The notes beneath the pieces were generated by a model. The model searched no databases and was not told where the DNA came from. It saw only the letters and a program-made list of their open reading frames with translations. A program made the translations under genes and the position numbers. A stretch of DNA of 64,000 nt, taken from assembly GCF_900240975.1 (NCBI RefSeq), contig NZ_LT968776.1, positions 2,227,482 through 2,291,481 of the forward strand. Direction: 5' to 3'. Source of the stretch: Mycobacterium sp. 4858 (GTDB lineage: Bacteria > Actinomycetota > Actinomycetes > Mycobacteriales > Mycobacteriaceae). Positions 11,527 to 20,537 of the stretch are shown here, one piece after another. Positions within the stretch are counted from its first letter, which is position 1; each line of letters opens with the position of its first letter.

Positions 11527-12270
11527 ATGAGCGACGGACGGCGGTCACCGTGGCGCTTCGGCGTCCCGGTGGTGTGCCTGTTGGCCGGGCTGCTGCTGGC
11601 CGCCACCCACGGGGTGTCCGGCGGCGCCGAGATCCGCCGCAGCGACGCCCCCCGGTTGGTGGACCTGGTCCGCGAGGCCCAGTCGTCGGTGAACCATCTC
11701 AACGCCCAGCGCGACGAGCTGTCGGGCAAGATCGACGCCGCGCACGGACGGTCCTCGGATCGCGCGCTGGCGGCGATGCTGCGACGCTCGGCCGAGCTGG
11801 CAGTCGAGGCGGGCATGAATCCGGTGCACGGGCCGGGCCTGGTGGTCACCCTGGAGGACGCCCCACGCGACGCCAACGGCCGGTTCCCGCGCGATGCGTC
11901 CCCCGACGACCTGGTCGTGCACCAGCAGGACATCGAGGCCGTCCTCAATGCGATGTGGAGCGCCGACGCCGAGGCGATCCAGATGCAGGACCAGCGCATC
12001 ATCGCCACCTCGGTGCCGCGGTGCGTCGGCAACACCCTGCTGCTCAACGGGCGCACCTACAGTCCGCCCTACACGATCACCGCGATCGGCAACGCGGCCG
12101 CGATGCAAGCCGCTCTGGCCGCCGCTCCCCTGGTCGTCCTGTACCGCCAGTACGTAGTCCGGTTCGGGCTGGGCTACCGCGAAGAGGTCAAGCCCGACGT
12201 CCAGGTCGCCGGCCACACCGAGCCGGACCGGCTGCATTTCGCCCAGCCCATGGGAACCATCGGCTACTGA
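11527..12270 (+). CDS. DUF881 family envelope protein (Rv0012-like)
   Basis: The protein (247 aa) has one N-terminal membrane anchor (about residues 10-30, FGVPVVCLLAGLLLAATHGV), a coiled-coil segment (about 45-95) and the extracytoplasmic DUF881 domain, with GPGLVVTLEDAP, DLVVHQQDIEAVLNAMWSAD and EAIQMQDQRII. In Gram-positives DUF881 genes often lie near division or envelope genes, as here beside crgA. The ATG at 11527 follows GGAG by 6 bases and is preferred over a GTG 8 codons upstream. The biochemical role is not established. Confidence 0.87.
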   Translation: MSDGRRSPWRFGVPVVCLLAGLLLAATHGVSGGAEIRRSDAPRLVDLVREAQSSVNHLNAQRDELSGKIDAAHGRSSDRALAAMLRRSAELAVEAGMNPVHGPGLVVTLEDAPRDANGRFPRDASPDDLVVHQQDIEAVLNAMWSADAEAIQMQDQRIIATSVPRCVGNTLLLNGRTYSPPYTITAIGNAAAMQAALAAAPLVVLYRQYVVRFGLGYREEVKPDVQVAGHTEPDRLHFAQPMGTIGY

Positions 12271-12284
12271 GTTTCCGCGGACGG

Positions 12285-12290
12285 TAACCT
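12285..12290 (+). promoter_or_regulatory. -10 box TAACCT for a leaderless trpG transcript
   Basis: TAACCT (TANNNT) ends 6 bases before the GTG start of trpG at 12297, which places the transcription start on or next to the start codon. There is no ribosome-binding site between them. This is the layout of a leaderless mycobacterial mRNA. Confidence 0.5.
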
Positions 12291-12296
12291 GGGACG

Positions 12297-12983
12297 GTGC
12301 GGATCCTGGTCGTCGACAACTACGACAGCTTCGTGTTCAACCTGGTGCAGTACCTGGGCCAGCTGGGCGTCGAGGCCGAGGTGTGGCGCAACGACGATGC
12401 CAGGCTTTCCGACGAGTCCGCCGTCGCCAGGGGGTTCGACGGTGTGCTGCTCAGCCCCGGGCCGGGAACGCCGGAACGCGCGGGCGCTTCCATCGCTCTG
12501 GTGGGTGCGTGTGCCGCCGAGCGCACCCCGCTACTCGGGGTCTGCCTGGGACACCAAGCCATCGGCGTGGCCTTCGGCGCGACCGTGGACCGCGCACCCG
12601 AGCTGCTGCACGGCAAGACCAGCAGCGTGTTCCACACCAATGCCGGTGTGCTGCAAGGGCTTCCGGATCCATTCACGGCGACCCGCTATCACTCGCTGAC
12701 CATACTGCCGGAGTCGCTGCCCCCGGTGCTGGAGGTGACGGCGCGCACCCGCGGCGGCGTCATCATGGGTGTGCGGCACAGCGAGTTGCCCATTCACGGT
12801 GTGCAGTTCCACCCGGAGTCGATCCTGACCGAGGGCGGACACCGGATGCTGGCGAACTGGCTGGCGTACTGCGGCTGGGCCCGCAACGACACGCTGGTCC
12901 GCCGGCTCGAGAACGAGGTCCGCGCGGCCGTGCAGCCCTACTTCCCGGCCGACCCGGCCGCTACTGGCCGAACTTCAGCGTGA
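12297..12983 (+). CDS. trpG: Anthranilate / aminodeoxychorismate synthase component II (glutamine amidotransferase)
   Basis: This 228-aa class I glutamine amidotransferase supplies ammonia to chorismate-using enzymes for tryptophan or folate synthesis. The catalytic triad is visible: C83 in GVCLGHQAIG, and H172 and E174 in HGVQFHPES. The oxyanion-hole loop LLSPGPGTPE lies at 51-60. No component I gene is adjacent, so a trpG versus pabA role cannot be decided; mycobacteria have one such gene called trpG, likely shared. Its 3' end overlaps the convergent pknB by 23 bases. Confidence 0.93.
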   Translation: MRILVVDNYDSFVFNLVQYLGQLGVEAEVWRNDDARLSDESAVARGFDGVLLSPGPGTPERAGASIALVGACAAERTPLLGVCLGHQAIGVAFGATVDRAPELLHGKTSSVFHTNAGVLQGLPDPFTATRYHSLTILPESLPPVLEVTARTRGGVIMGVRHSELPIHGVQFHPESILTEGGHRMLANWLAYCGWARNDTLVRRLENEVRAAVQPYFPADPAATGRTSA

Positions 12984-14835
12984 TGATGCCGTCGCGGTTA
13001 CACCCGGTGCCGGCCGGCGGGTTCTGATACACCACTCGGTGGGACTGGGAGCCACCCGCGTCCACGTCGGGGCCCTTGTCCAGCACCCCGGTCCAGCCCA
13101 GCGCCCGTAACCGAGGCTCGGCGTCCGTCCAGAACATGCCGCTCAGGTCGGGCATCGTGAACTGGTTGCCCTTGGACACCTGCAACTCGATCACCGAATC
13201 CACCGGAACCGTTTGGCCCTTGGGCGGGTTGGTGCCGATGACCTCGCCCGCCGGCCGGGTGCTGTCCACCTGCGCCTGGGTGATCTTGGTGAAGCCGTAG
13301 ACCGTGAGATTCTTCTGCGCGACGTCGACGGTCTGGCCCGCGACGTCGGGCACCTGTTTCGTCTCCGGGCCTGAGCCGACGATCACGGTGATCACGTTGG
13401 TGATTGCCGACGTCTGGTTGGCCGGAGGGTTGGTGCCGATCACCTTGCCGAGCAGCTCCGGGCTCGACGGGGAATTGGCCTGCTTGAACTTGCCGAACCC
13501 GGCCGCTTTGAGCTTGCTGACCGCGTCGGAGTAGCTCAGCGAGGAGACGTCGGGCACCTCGCGCTGTTCGGGACCGGTCGAAACGTTGAGGGTGATCTCG
13601 TCGCCCGCGCTCACCGACGCGTTGGCGCCCGGATCCGTGCTGATGACGTGGTCGGGCGGGATCGTCGAATCGGGCTTTTGCAGCGTGCGCGTCTTGAAGC
13701 CGCGGTTCTGCAGCGCCGCAATGGCGTCGGCGGACACCTGGCCCCGCATGTCGGGCACCTGGACGTCGCGGGTGGTGCCGCCGAAGGTGTTGAAGGCGAT
13801 GACGACGACGATCGTCAGCACCGCCAGCGCCGCGACCGCGACGATCCAGCGACCGACCGAGCCGCCGTTGCGGTCCTCGATGCGACGGAGGGGTTGCCGC
13901 GGGAGCGGATCGGTGCGGGGGCCGGGCAGGTTTCCGCCCGCGGCGAGCAGCGAGGAGCGGTCGGCGTCGGTGAGCACCTTGGGCGCTTCGGGGGTTTCGC
14001 CGTTGTGCACCCGCACCAGGTCGGCGCGCATCTCGGCGGCCGTCTGGTAGCGGTTGTCCGGATTCTTGGCCAGCGCCTTGAGCACGACCGCGTCGAGGTC
14101 GGCGGAGATGCCCTCGTGCCGCCGCGACGGTGGAATCGGGTCCTCGCGCACGTGCTGGTACGCGACCGCGACCGGGGAGTCACCGGTGAAAGGCGGCTCG
14201 CCCGTGAGGATTTCATAGAGCACGCAACCCAGCGAATAGACGTCGGAGCGGGCGTCGACGGTGTCGCCGCGGGCCTGCTCGGGCGACAGGTACTGGGCCG
14301 TCCCGATCACCGCCGCCGTCTGCGTGACGCTGTTGCCGCTGTCGGCGATCGCGCGGGCGATGCCGAAGTCCATCACCTTGACCGCATTGGTGTTGCTGAT
14401 CATGATGTTCGCCGGCTTGACATCGCGGTGGATGATGCCGTTCTGGTGGCTGAAGTTCAGCGCCTGGCACGCGTCGGCGATGATCTCGATGGCCCGCCGC
14501 GGGGGCAGCGGGCCGTCGGTGTGCACGATGTCGCGCAGGGTGACGCCGTCGACGTACTCCATGACGATGTAGGGCAGCGGACCCGTCGGGGTTTCCGCCT
14601 CGCCGGTGTCGTACACCGCCACGATCGACGGGTGATTGAGCGCCGCGGCGTTCTGCGCCTCGCGGCGGAACCGCAGATAGAAGCTGGGATCACGGGCCAG
14701 GTCGGCGCGCAGCACTTTGACCGCCACATCGCGGTGGAGCCGGACGTCGCGGGCCAGGTGAACCTCGGACATCCCCCCGAATCCGAGGATTTCGCCCAGT
14801 TCATAACGGTCAGACAGGTGCTGAGGGGTGGTCAT
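12961..14835 (-). CDS. pknB: Serine/threonine protein kinase PknB with PASTA domains
   Basis: PknB (624 aa) is a membrane receptor kinase controlling cell-wall synthesis. The intracellular kinase domain (1 to about 280) has the Gly loop GFGGMSEV, K40, the HRDVKPANIM loop with D138, DFG, and the activation loop SVTQTAAVIGTAQYLSPEQ with its two threonines. One membrane helix is near residues 330-350. Four extracellular PASTA repeats follow (VPDMRGQ, VPDVSSL, VPDVAGQ, MPDLSGM), which bind muropeptide or lipid II. The start overlaps the pknA stop by 4 bases. It is the last gene of the operon. Confidence 0.97.
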   Translation of the reverse strand: MTTPQHLSDRYELGEILGFGGMSEVHLARDVRLHRDVAVKVLRADLARDPSFYLRFRREAQNAAALNHPSIVAVYDTGEAETPTGPLPYIVMEYVDGVTLRDIVHTDGPLPPRRAIEIIADACQALNFSHQNGIIHRDVKPANIMISNTNAVKVMDFGIARAIADSGNSVTQTAAVIGTAQYLSPEQARGDTVDARSDVYSLGCVLYEILTGEPPFTGDSPVAVAYQHVREDPIPPSRRHEGISADLDAVVLKALAKNPDNRYQTAAEMRADLVRVHNGETPEAPKVLTDADRSSLLAAGGNLPGPRTDPLPRQPLRRIEDRNGGSVGRWIVAVAALAVLTIVVVIAFNTFGGTTRDVQVPDMRGQVSADAIAALQNRGFKTRTLQKPDSTIPPDHVISTDPGANASVSAGDEITLNVSTGPEQREVPDVSSLSYSDAVSKLKAAGFGKFKQANSPSSPELLGKVIGTNPPANQTSAITNVITVIVGSGPETKQVPDVAGQTVDVAQKNLTVYGFTKITQAQVDSTRPAGEVIGTNPPKGQTVPVDSVIELQVSKGNQFTMPDLSGMFWTDAEPRLRALGWTGVLDKGPDVDAGGSQSHRVVYQNPPAGTGCNRDGIITLKFGQ

Positions 14836-16160
14836 CGTGTTATCTCGTGTCGGGCCGGTGAGACGCTGGGCTTCGGTCGTTCACCCCACCCGCGCTCGGC
14901 CGGCCCTCGTTGCAGTCCAGGATTACCTATCGCCGCGCGATCCGTCCAATTGAGCCGCAGCGCGGGGCCCGGCGCGGAACCGCTCGGGGTCTTGCTCGCC
15001 GGCGGCGCCGGCGGCCCGCCGGTGTCGGTGACCGTCGGGGGCGGCGGCTGCTGCTGGGTGTCCGCGCGGGAATTGATGACGATGAGCACCGCGATGATGA
15101 TCGCCAACGCTCCCAGCACCCCGGCGGCCCACAGCAACGCGCGCTGACCCGAGGAGAAGGTGCGCCGCGCCGGTGGTGGGCGGTGACCGCCGGTGGCCGG
15201 CCGGGATCGGCGTGGGGCCGGGGCCCGAGTGCTGGTGACGGCGGCCGCCCTGGTCGTCGGGCTGGACGGGATGGCCGCCGGCGACGCGCGCCCGGGGGGC
15301 GGCGACTGGCTGGGGCGCGGCGGGCGCCGGCCGGCCCGCACGGCCGCCACGGCGTCGGCGAAGGGGCCGCCGCTGCGGTAGCGCATCGCCGGATTCTTGA
15401 CCAGCGTGATCTCGATGAGCTCCCGCACGTTGGGCGGCAGTTCTGCGGGCAGCGGGGGCGGCGGCTCCTTGATGTGCTTCATCGCCACCGTCAGGGCGCC
15501 GTCACCGGTGAAGGGCCGCTTGCCCGACACGACCTCGTAGCCGACGACACCCAGCGAGTACACGTCGCTGGCGGGGGTCGCGTCGTGCCCGAGGGCCTGT
15601 TCGGGGGCGATGTACTGTGCGGTGCCCATGACCATTCCGGTCTGGGTGACCGGCGCGGCGTCGACGGCCTTGGCGATACCGAAGTCGGTGATCTTGACCT
15701 GGCCGGTCGGGGTGATCAGGATGTTGCCCGGTTTGACGTCGCGGTGCACCAAGCCGGCGGCGTGCGCGACCTGCAGGGCCCGGCCGGTCTGCTCGAGCAT
15801 GTCCAGTGCGTGCCGCAGCGACAGCCGGCCGGTGCGCTTGAGCACCGAGTTCAGCGGCTCGCCATTGACCAGCTCCATCACCAGGTAGGCGGTGCGGCCC
15901 TCCCCGTCCAGCTGGCTCTCGCCATAGTCGTGGACCTGGGCGATGCCGGGGTGGTTCAGCATGGCGGTGGTGCGCGCCTCGGCGCGGAACCGCTCGATGA
16001 ATTCCGGGTCCTGGGAGAACTCCTGCTTGAGCACCTTGACCGCGACGCGCCGGCCGAGCCGGCTGTCCACGGCCTCCCAGACTTGGCCCATGCCACCGGT
16101 GGCGATCAGGCGCTGCAGGCGGTATCTGCCAGACAGCGTCACACCAACTCGCGGGCTCAT
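14832..16160 (-). CDS. pknA: Serine/threonine protein kinase PknA
   Basis: PknA (442 aa) phosphorylates division and cell-wall proteins. The kinase domain covers about residues 1-280: IATGGMGQVWEAVD Gly loop, VAVKVLK lysine, HRDVKPGNIL, DFG, and MVMGTAQYIAPEQ. A Pro/Arg/Ser-rich linker leads to one membrane helix (about 345-368, WAAGVLGALAIIIAVLIVIN) and a short Pro-rich extracellular tail. The ATG at 16160 is inside the pbpA stop (ATGA) with GGAGGACC in front; the 50-codon upstream extension of the open frame is antisense to nothing conserved and is rejected. Confidence 0.96.
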   Translation of the reverse strand: MSPRVGVTLSGRYRLQRLIATGGMGQVWEAVDSRLGRRVAVKVLKQEFSQDPEFIERFRAEARTTAMLNHPGIAQVHDYGESQLDGEGRTAYLVMELVNGEPLNSVLKRTGRLSLRHALDMLEQTGRALQVAHAAGLVHRDVKPGNILITPTGQVKITDFGIAKAVDAAPVTQTGMVMGTAQYIAPEQALGHDATPASDVYSLGVVGYEVVSGKRPFTGDGALTVAMKHIKEPPPPLPAELPPNVRELIEITLVKNPAMRYRSGGPFADAVAAVRAGRRPPRPSQSPPPGRASPAAIPSSPTTRAAAVTSTRAPAPRRSRPATGGHRPPPARRTFSSGQRALLWAAGVLGALAIIIAVLIVINSRADTQQQPPPPTVTDTGGPPAPPASKTPSGSAPGPALRLNWTDRAAIGNPGLQRGPAERGWGERPKPSVSPARHEITR

Positions 16161-17635
16161 GGTCCTCCCTGTAGCGCGGCTTGGATCACAGCCCGTCCGA
16201 TCGGCGCGGCGAGTGCACCTCCCGTCGCGGACAGGCGGTCGCCGCCATTCTCCACCAACACTGCCACGGCGACTTTGGGCGTCTGCGCGGGCGCGAAGGC
16301 GATGTACCACGCGTGCGGCGGTGTGTTTCGCGGATCGGTGCCATGCTCTGCGGTACCGGTCTTGGATGCGATCTGCACGCCGGGAATGGCCCCTTTCTGC
16401 TGCGCGACCTTCTCGGCGCCGACCATCAGCTCTGTTAGCTTAGCGGCGACCTGGGATGACACCGCGCGGCGCTGCTGATAGGGAACGGTCGTGCTGATGT
16501 TCGCCAGGTCGGGGCCCTTGAGACTGTCGATCAGGTAGGGCTGCATCGTGATGCCGTCGTTCGCGATGGTCGCGGCGATCTGAGCGTTCTCCAGCGGTGT
16601 CAGCGCGACGTCCTTTTGGCCGATGCTGGACATGCCCAGCGCGGCCGCGTCCGGGATGATCCCGACCGTCGACTCGGCGACCTGCAGCGGGATCACGCTC
16701 GGTGTGGTGTCCAGACCGAACGAGCGCGCCATACTGCGCAGCGCATCCGACCCGGTGTGGATGCCGAGCTGGACGAACGCCGTGTTGCACGAGAAGGCGA
16801 ACGCCTGCTTGAGCGACACCGTGAGCTCATTGCCACAGGGCTGGCCGCCGTAGTTCTCCAGCGTCGCGGTGCTGTCCGGAAGCTGGATGGACGCCGCCGC
16901 GGTCAGTTGCTCGGCATCGGTCGCACCGGCCTCCAGGGCCGCCGCGGTGGTGACCACCTTGAAGGTGGAGCCGGGCGGGTAGGTCTCCGAGATGGCGCGG
17001 TTGGTCAGGGGGTTGTCGGGGTCGTCGCGCAGCCGCTGCCACGCCTGCGCCTGCACCTGAGGATCGTGCGACGCGAGCAGATTGGGGTCATACGACGGCG
17101 ATGACACCATGGCCAAGATCTTGCCGGTGGACGGCTCGAGGGCGACGACGGCGCCCTTGCACGGCGGCCCGCCGCAGCCCTGCTGCATCGCATCCCACCC
17201 GGCCTGCTGGACCCGCGGCCGGATGGTGGTGTCGACGTTGCCGCCGCGGGGATCGCGGCCGGTGAAGAAGTCGGCCAGCCGGCGCCCGAACAGCCGCTCG
17301 TCCGACCCGTTCAGCAGCGGGTCCTCGGCACGCTCCAAGCCGGTGCTGGAATAGCGCAGGGAGTAGAAGCCGGTGAGCGGCGCGTAGACAGCGGGATTGG
17401 GATAGACCCGCAGAAAGCGGAACCGGCTGTCGGTGGCCACCGAGTAGGCCAGCAGTTGGCCACCGGCGACGATCTGGCCGCGCTGCCGCGAATACTCGTC
17501 CAGCAGGACCCGCTGATTGCGCGGGTCGGCCCGCAGCGAGTCGGCGGCGAACACCTGCGTCATGGTGGCGTTGAGCAGCAACAGCACGATCAACGCCATG
17601 ACCGTGAGCGAGATGCGGCGCAGCGAGGTGTTCAT
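16157..17635 (-). CDS. pbpA: Class B penicillin-binding protein PbpA
   Basis: PbpA (492 aa) is a transpeptidase that cross-links peptidoglycan together with RodA. It has an N-terminal signal anchor (about residues 7-30), a dimerisation region, and the transpeptidase motifs S223-T-F-K, S282-C-N and K425-T-G-T. The length is as in M. tuberculosis (491). Both ends overlap neighbours by 4 bases: the start sits in the rodA stop and the stop in the pknA start. In M. tuberculosis it is phosphorylated by PknB, which fits the operon. Confidence 0.97.
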   Translation of the reverse strand: MNTSLRRISLTVMALIVLLLLNATMTQVFAADSLRADPRNQRVLLDEYSRQRGQIVAGGQLLAYSVATDSRFRFLRVYPNPAVYAPLTGFYSLRYSSTGLERAEDPLLNGSDERLFGRRLADFFTGRDPRGGNVDTTIRPRVQQAGWDAMQQGCGGPPCKGAVVALEPSTGKILAMVSSPSYDPNLLASHDPQVQAQAWQRLRDDPDNPLTNRAISETYPPGSTFKVVTTAAALEAGATDAEQLTAAASIQLPDSTATLENYGGQPCGNELTVSLKQAFAFSCNTAFVQLGIHTGSDALRSMARSFGLDTTPSVIPLQVAESTVGIIPDAAALGMSSIGQKDVALTPLENAQIAATIANDGITMQPYLIDSLKGPDLANISTTVPYQQRRAVSSQVAAKLTELMVGAEKVAQQKGAIPGVQIASKTGTAEHGTDPRNTPPHAWYIAFAPAQTPKVAVAVLVENGGDRLSATGGALAAPIGRAVIQAALQGGP

Positions 17636-19041
17636 ACCTTCTCGATCACCTCGGTCTTGGCCGCCGCGATCGGGGCGTCCTTGCGGTCACGGCCGCGCAG
17701 GGGGTGCCGCGCGCTGTTGGAGATGCGAGCGAGGATGGCCAGCAGTATGTAGTTGGCGAGCAGTGACGATCCGCCGTACGACATCCACGGCGTGGTGAGC
17801 CCGGTCAGCGGGATGAGTTGCGTGACGCCGCCGACGACGATGAACAACTGGATGGCCAGGGTGGACGCCAGACCCGCGGCCAGCAGCTTGCCGAAGCTGT
17901 CCCGCGTCGCGATCGCGGTGCGCATGCCGCGGATGATGACGATGGTGTACAGCATCAAGATGCTGGCGAACCCGACCAGCCCCAGCTCTTCACCGAAGGC
18001 CGCGATGATGAAGTCGGTCGACGCGGCCGGAACGGTATCGGGTTGGCCGTTGCCGAGCCCGGTGCCGAAGATGCCGCCCGTGGCGAAACTGAACAGCGAC
18101 TGCACGATCTGATAGCCGCTGCCGTCGGGGTCGGAGAACGGGTTCCACCACATCTGCACGCGGACCCGCACGTGCGCGAAGATGAAATACGCGATGACGC
18201 TGCCCACCGCGAACAGCACCAGGCCGATCACAACCCAGCTGAACCGTTGTGTCGCAAGGTAAACCACGACCAAGAACGACGCATAGAGCAGCAGCGAGGT
18301 GCCGAGGTCCTTCTCGAAGGCCATCACGCCCACCGAGATCACCCACGCGGCCAGCAGTGGCGCGAGGTCGCGTGGGCGCGGCAGGGTCAGGCCCATGAAA
18401 TGCTTTCCGACGCTGTTGAATAGGCCCCGCTTGGCGATCAGCACGGCGGAGAAGAAGATCAGCAGCAAGATCTTGGAGAACTCGGCGGGCTGAAACGAGA
18501 AGCCGGGGAAGCGAATCCAGATCTTCGCGCCGTTCTGCTCGGACAACGATGCCGGCAACAGCGCGGGAATCACCAGCAGCACCAGGCCGGTGATCCCGCA
18601 GATGTAGCCATACCGCGCCAGCTGTCGATGGTCTTTGAGGAACGTGACCACGAGCGCGAACGTGATGACCCCGACCACCGTCCACAGCATCTGCTGGGTG
18701 GCGCTGGGGTGATGGCGGCCGCTCATCTGGTTGTTGACCAGGTCGAGCCGGTGGATCATCACCAAGCCAAGTCCATTGAGCAGCGCCACAATTGGCAACA
18801 GCAACGGGTCGGTATAGGGCGCGAAGCGCCTGATCGCCATGTGCGCCGAACCGAACACGAGTAGGAACACCAACCCGTAGGTGATGACGTTCCAGCGTAT
18901 TTCACGGTCCTGGTTGGCTTCGACGATGATCAGCGCGGCGACGGTGATGGCCGCGGCGAAGCACAGCAGCAGCAGCTCGGCGTTGCGACGGGTCGGCAGC
19001 GGCGGCGTCACCGCGACGGGCGGCTGAAGTTGTGTGGTCAT
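17632..19041 (-). CDS. rodA: SEDS peptidoglycan glycosyltransferase RodA
   Basis: RodA (469 aa) polymerises lipid II during elongation. About ten hydrophobic membrane segments are visible, with SEDS blocks such as SEQNGAKIWIRFPGFSFQPAEFSK, GYQIVQSLFSFATGGIFGTGLGNGQPD and TTPWMSYGGSSLLANYILLA. The ATG at 19041 gives MTTQLQPPVAVTPPLP and exactly 469 aa. A TGA in another frame at 19038-19040 forms an ATGA with it, which argues that the ancestral pstP ended there. Confidence 0.96.
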   Translation of the reverse strand: MTTQLQPPVAVTPPLPTRRNAELLLLCFAAAITVAALIIVEANQDREIRWNVITYGLVFLLVFGSAHMAIRRFAPYTDPLLLPIVALLNGLGLVMIHRLDLVNNQMSGRHHPSATQQMLWTVVGVITFALVVTFLKDHRQLARYGYICGITGLVLLVIPALLPASLSEQNGAKIWIRFPGFSFQPAEFSKILLLIFFSAVLIAKRGLFNSVGKHFMGLTLPRPRDLAPLLAAWVISVGVMAFEKDLGTSLLLYASFLVVVYLATQRFSWVVIGLVLFAVGSVIAYFIFAHVRVRVQMWWNPFSDPDGSGYQIVQSLFSFATGGIFGTGLGNGQPDTVPAASTDFIIAAFGEELGLVGFASILMLYTIVIIRGMRTAIATRDSFGKLLAAGLASTLAIQLFIVVGGVTQLIPLTGLTTPWMSYGGSSLLANYILLAILARISNSARHPLRGRDRKDAPIAAAKTEVIEKV

Positions 19042-20485
19042 GCCACTGTCCGGCAATCAATGCCCGGTTGAAGTGGGGGCGCTGGAAGCGCGGTGACCGT
19101 CTGGGAAGTGGTCGTGGGGCCCACCGGCGAAGGGTGGTCGATGCTGGCGATGCCGCGACACTTGACTCGGGGGCGCCGCTCCCGAGGCCCGGGGATCCCG
19201 GCGGCGACGTAGCGCGCGGCGACGGACAGGTGGGCAGCAGGTATTCGGCCAGCAATTGTCGTAGCTGTGACTCGGCCTGGTCCAGGCTGCCGCCCGGCAG
19301 CCCGGTTTGCACCTGGACCTGCCCGGGACGGCGCAAGTCCCGCAGAGTCATCAGTTGGCAGTTCGAGTGGCCGGATTGGCCGTAACTGATCAGCGACAGC
19401 TCGTTCCGCGCGCTCAGGCAGCCGACCAGATAGGGCTCCTGCAGCGGCAGACCCAGCAAGGACCCCTGGATTCCGCGGACTATCGAGACCTTGCCGTCGT
19501 ATTCGGTGACGTAATAGTTGCGCTGGATCACCCACCAGGCGATGGCCAGGCCCGACAGAACGAACAACACCGCCAACGTCACGACGAAGAACATCCGGCG
19601 CCGTGGCCAGCGGGGCCGGTTGGGGGTTTCTGGTTGGGGCGCAACGCGTTTCGCGGCCTCCTCGCGGGGCCTGATCGCGGAGGCGCGGCCGGCGGAGGTG
19701 TTGGGCAATGTCATCTGGTCGTCGTCACCGGAAACCGCGCCGGCCAGAATTGGTTGGGTTTGGCCGTAGTCGTAGTCGACGACATCGGCGACCACCACGG
19801 TCACGTTGTCCGGGCCGCCGCCGCGCAGCGCCAGCTCGATGAGGCGGTAGGCGGCTTCGGCCACGTCCGGGATCTGCAGGGCTTCCAGGATGGTCTCGTC
19901 GCTGACCGGGTCGCTGAGTCCGTCGGAGCAGAGCAGGTAGCGGTCGCCGGCCCGCGCCTCGCGCATGGTCAGCGTGGGTTCGACCTCGTGACCGGTCAGC
20001 GCGCGCATGATCAGCGACCGCTGCGGGTGGCTGTGCGCCTCTTCGCGGGTGATGCGGCCCTCGTCGACGAGGGTCTGGACGAAGGTGTCGTCCTTGGTGA
20101 TTTGCGTCAGTTCACCGTCACGCAGCAGATAGCCGCGCGAATCGCCGATGTGTACCAAGCCAATTCGGTCGCCCGCGAACAGGATCGCGGTGAGCGTGGT
20201 GCCCATTCCCTCGAGTTCGGGCTCCGCCTCCACTTGCGCCGCGATGGCTGCATTGCCGGCGCGCACCGCGGCGTCGAGCTTGGCCAGCAGGTCGCCGCCG
20301 GGTTCGTCGTCGTCGAGGTGGGCCAGCGCGGCGATCACCAGTTGGGAGGCGACCTCGCCCGCGGCGTGGCCGCCCATGCCGTCGGCCAGGGCGAGCAGCC
20401 GGGCACCGGCGTATACGGAGTCTTCGTTGTTGGCGCGCACCAGGCCGCGATCGCTGCGCGCGGCGTATCGCAGGACCAGGGTCAC
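18902..20485 (-). CDS. pstP: PP2C serine/threonine phosphatase PstP, C-terminus out of frame
   Basis: PstP reverses phosphorylation by PknA and PknB. The cytoplasmic PP2C domain (about 1-240) has ADGMGGHAAGEVAS, HIGDSRGYLLRDGELTQITKDD, LCSDGLSDPVSDE and GGGPDNVTVVVADV. One membrane helix (about 305-325) and an extracellular domain follow. The open frame runs 527 aa and overlaps rodA by 140 bases, and its last about 75 residues are Arg-rich and unlike the family. The other frame gives a Pro/Thr-rich tail ending LQPGIDCRTVA with its TGA at 19038 overlapping the rodA ATG. The frame change falls near 19125-19140, consistent with one lost base. Confidence 0.9.
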   Translation of the reverse strand: MTLVLRYAARSDRGLVRANNEDSVYAGARLLALADGMGGHAAGEVASQLVIAALAHLDDDEPGGDLLAKLDAAVRAGNAAIAAQVEAEPELEGMGTTLTAILFAGDRIGLVHIGDSRGYLLRDGELTQITKDDTFVQTLVDEGRITREEAHSHPQRSLIMRALTGHEVEPTLTMREARAGDRYLLCSDGLSDPVSDETILEALQIPDVAEAAYRLIELALRGGGPDNVTVVVADVVDYDYGQTQPILAGAVSGDDDQMTLPNTSAGRASAIRPREEAAKRVAPQPETPNRPRWPRRRMFFVVTLAVLFVLSGLAIAWWVIQRNYYVTEYDGKVSIVRGIQGSLLGLPLQEPYLVGCLSARNELSLISYGQSGHSNCQLMTLRDLRRPGQVQVQTGLPGGSLDQAESQLRQLLAEYLLPTCPSPRATSPPGSPGLGSGAPESSVAASPASTTLRRWAPRPLPRRSPRFQRPHFNRALIAGQWHDHTTSAARRGDAAAADPSQRRAAAAVLRRGHHRRRADHRRSQPGP

Positions 20486-20537
20486 GGGCGCAACTCCTCG
20501 ATCCCGGCTAAGCCGGCATCATCGTCGTGAGCGCGGG

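Noticed and set aside
13648..15147. 499-codon plus-strand frame across pknB and pknA
   Set aside because: Antisense shadow; spans two real coupled genes and has low-information Arg/Gly/Val sequence.
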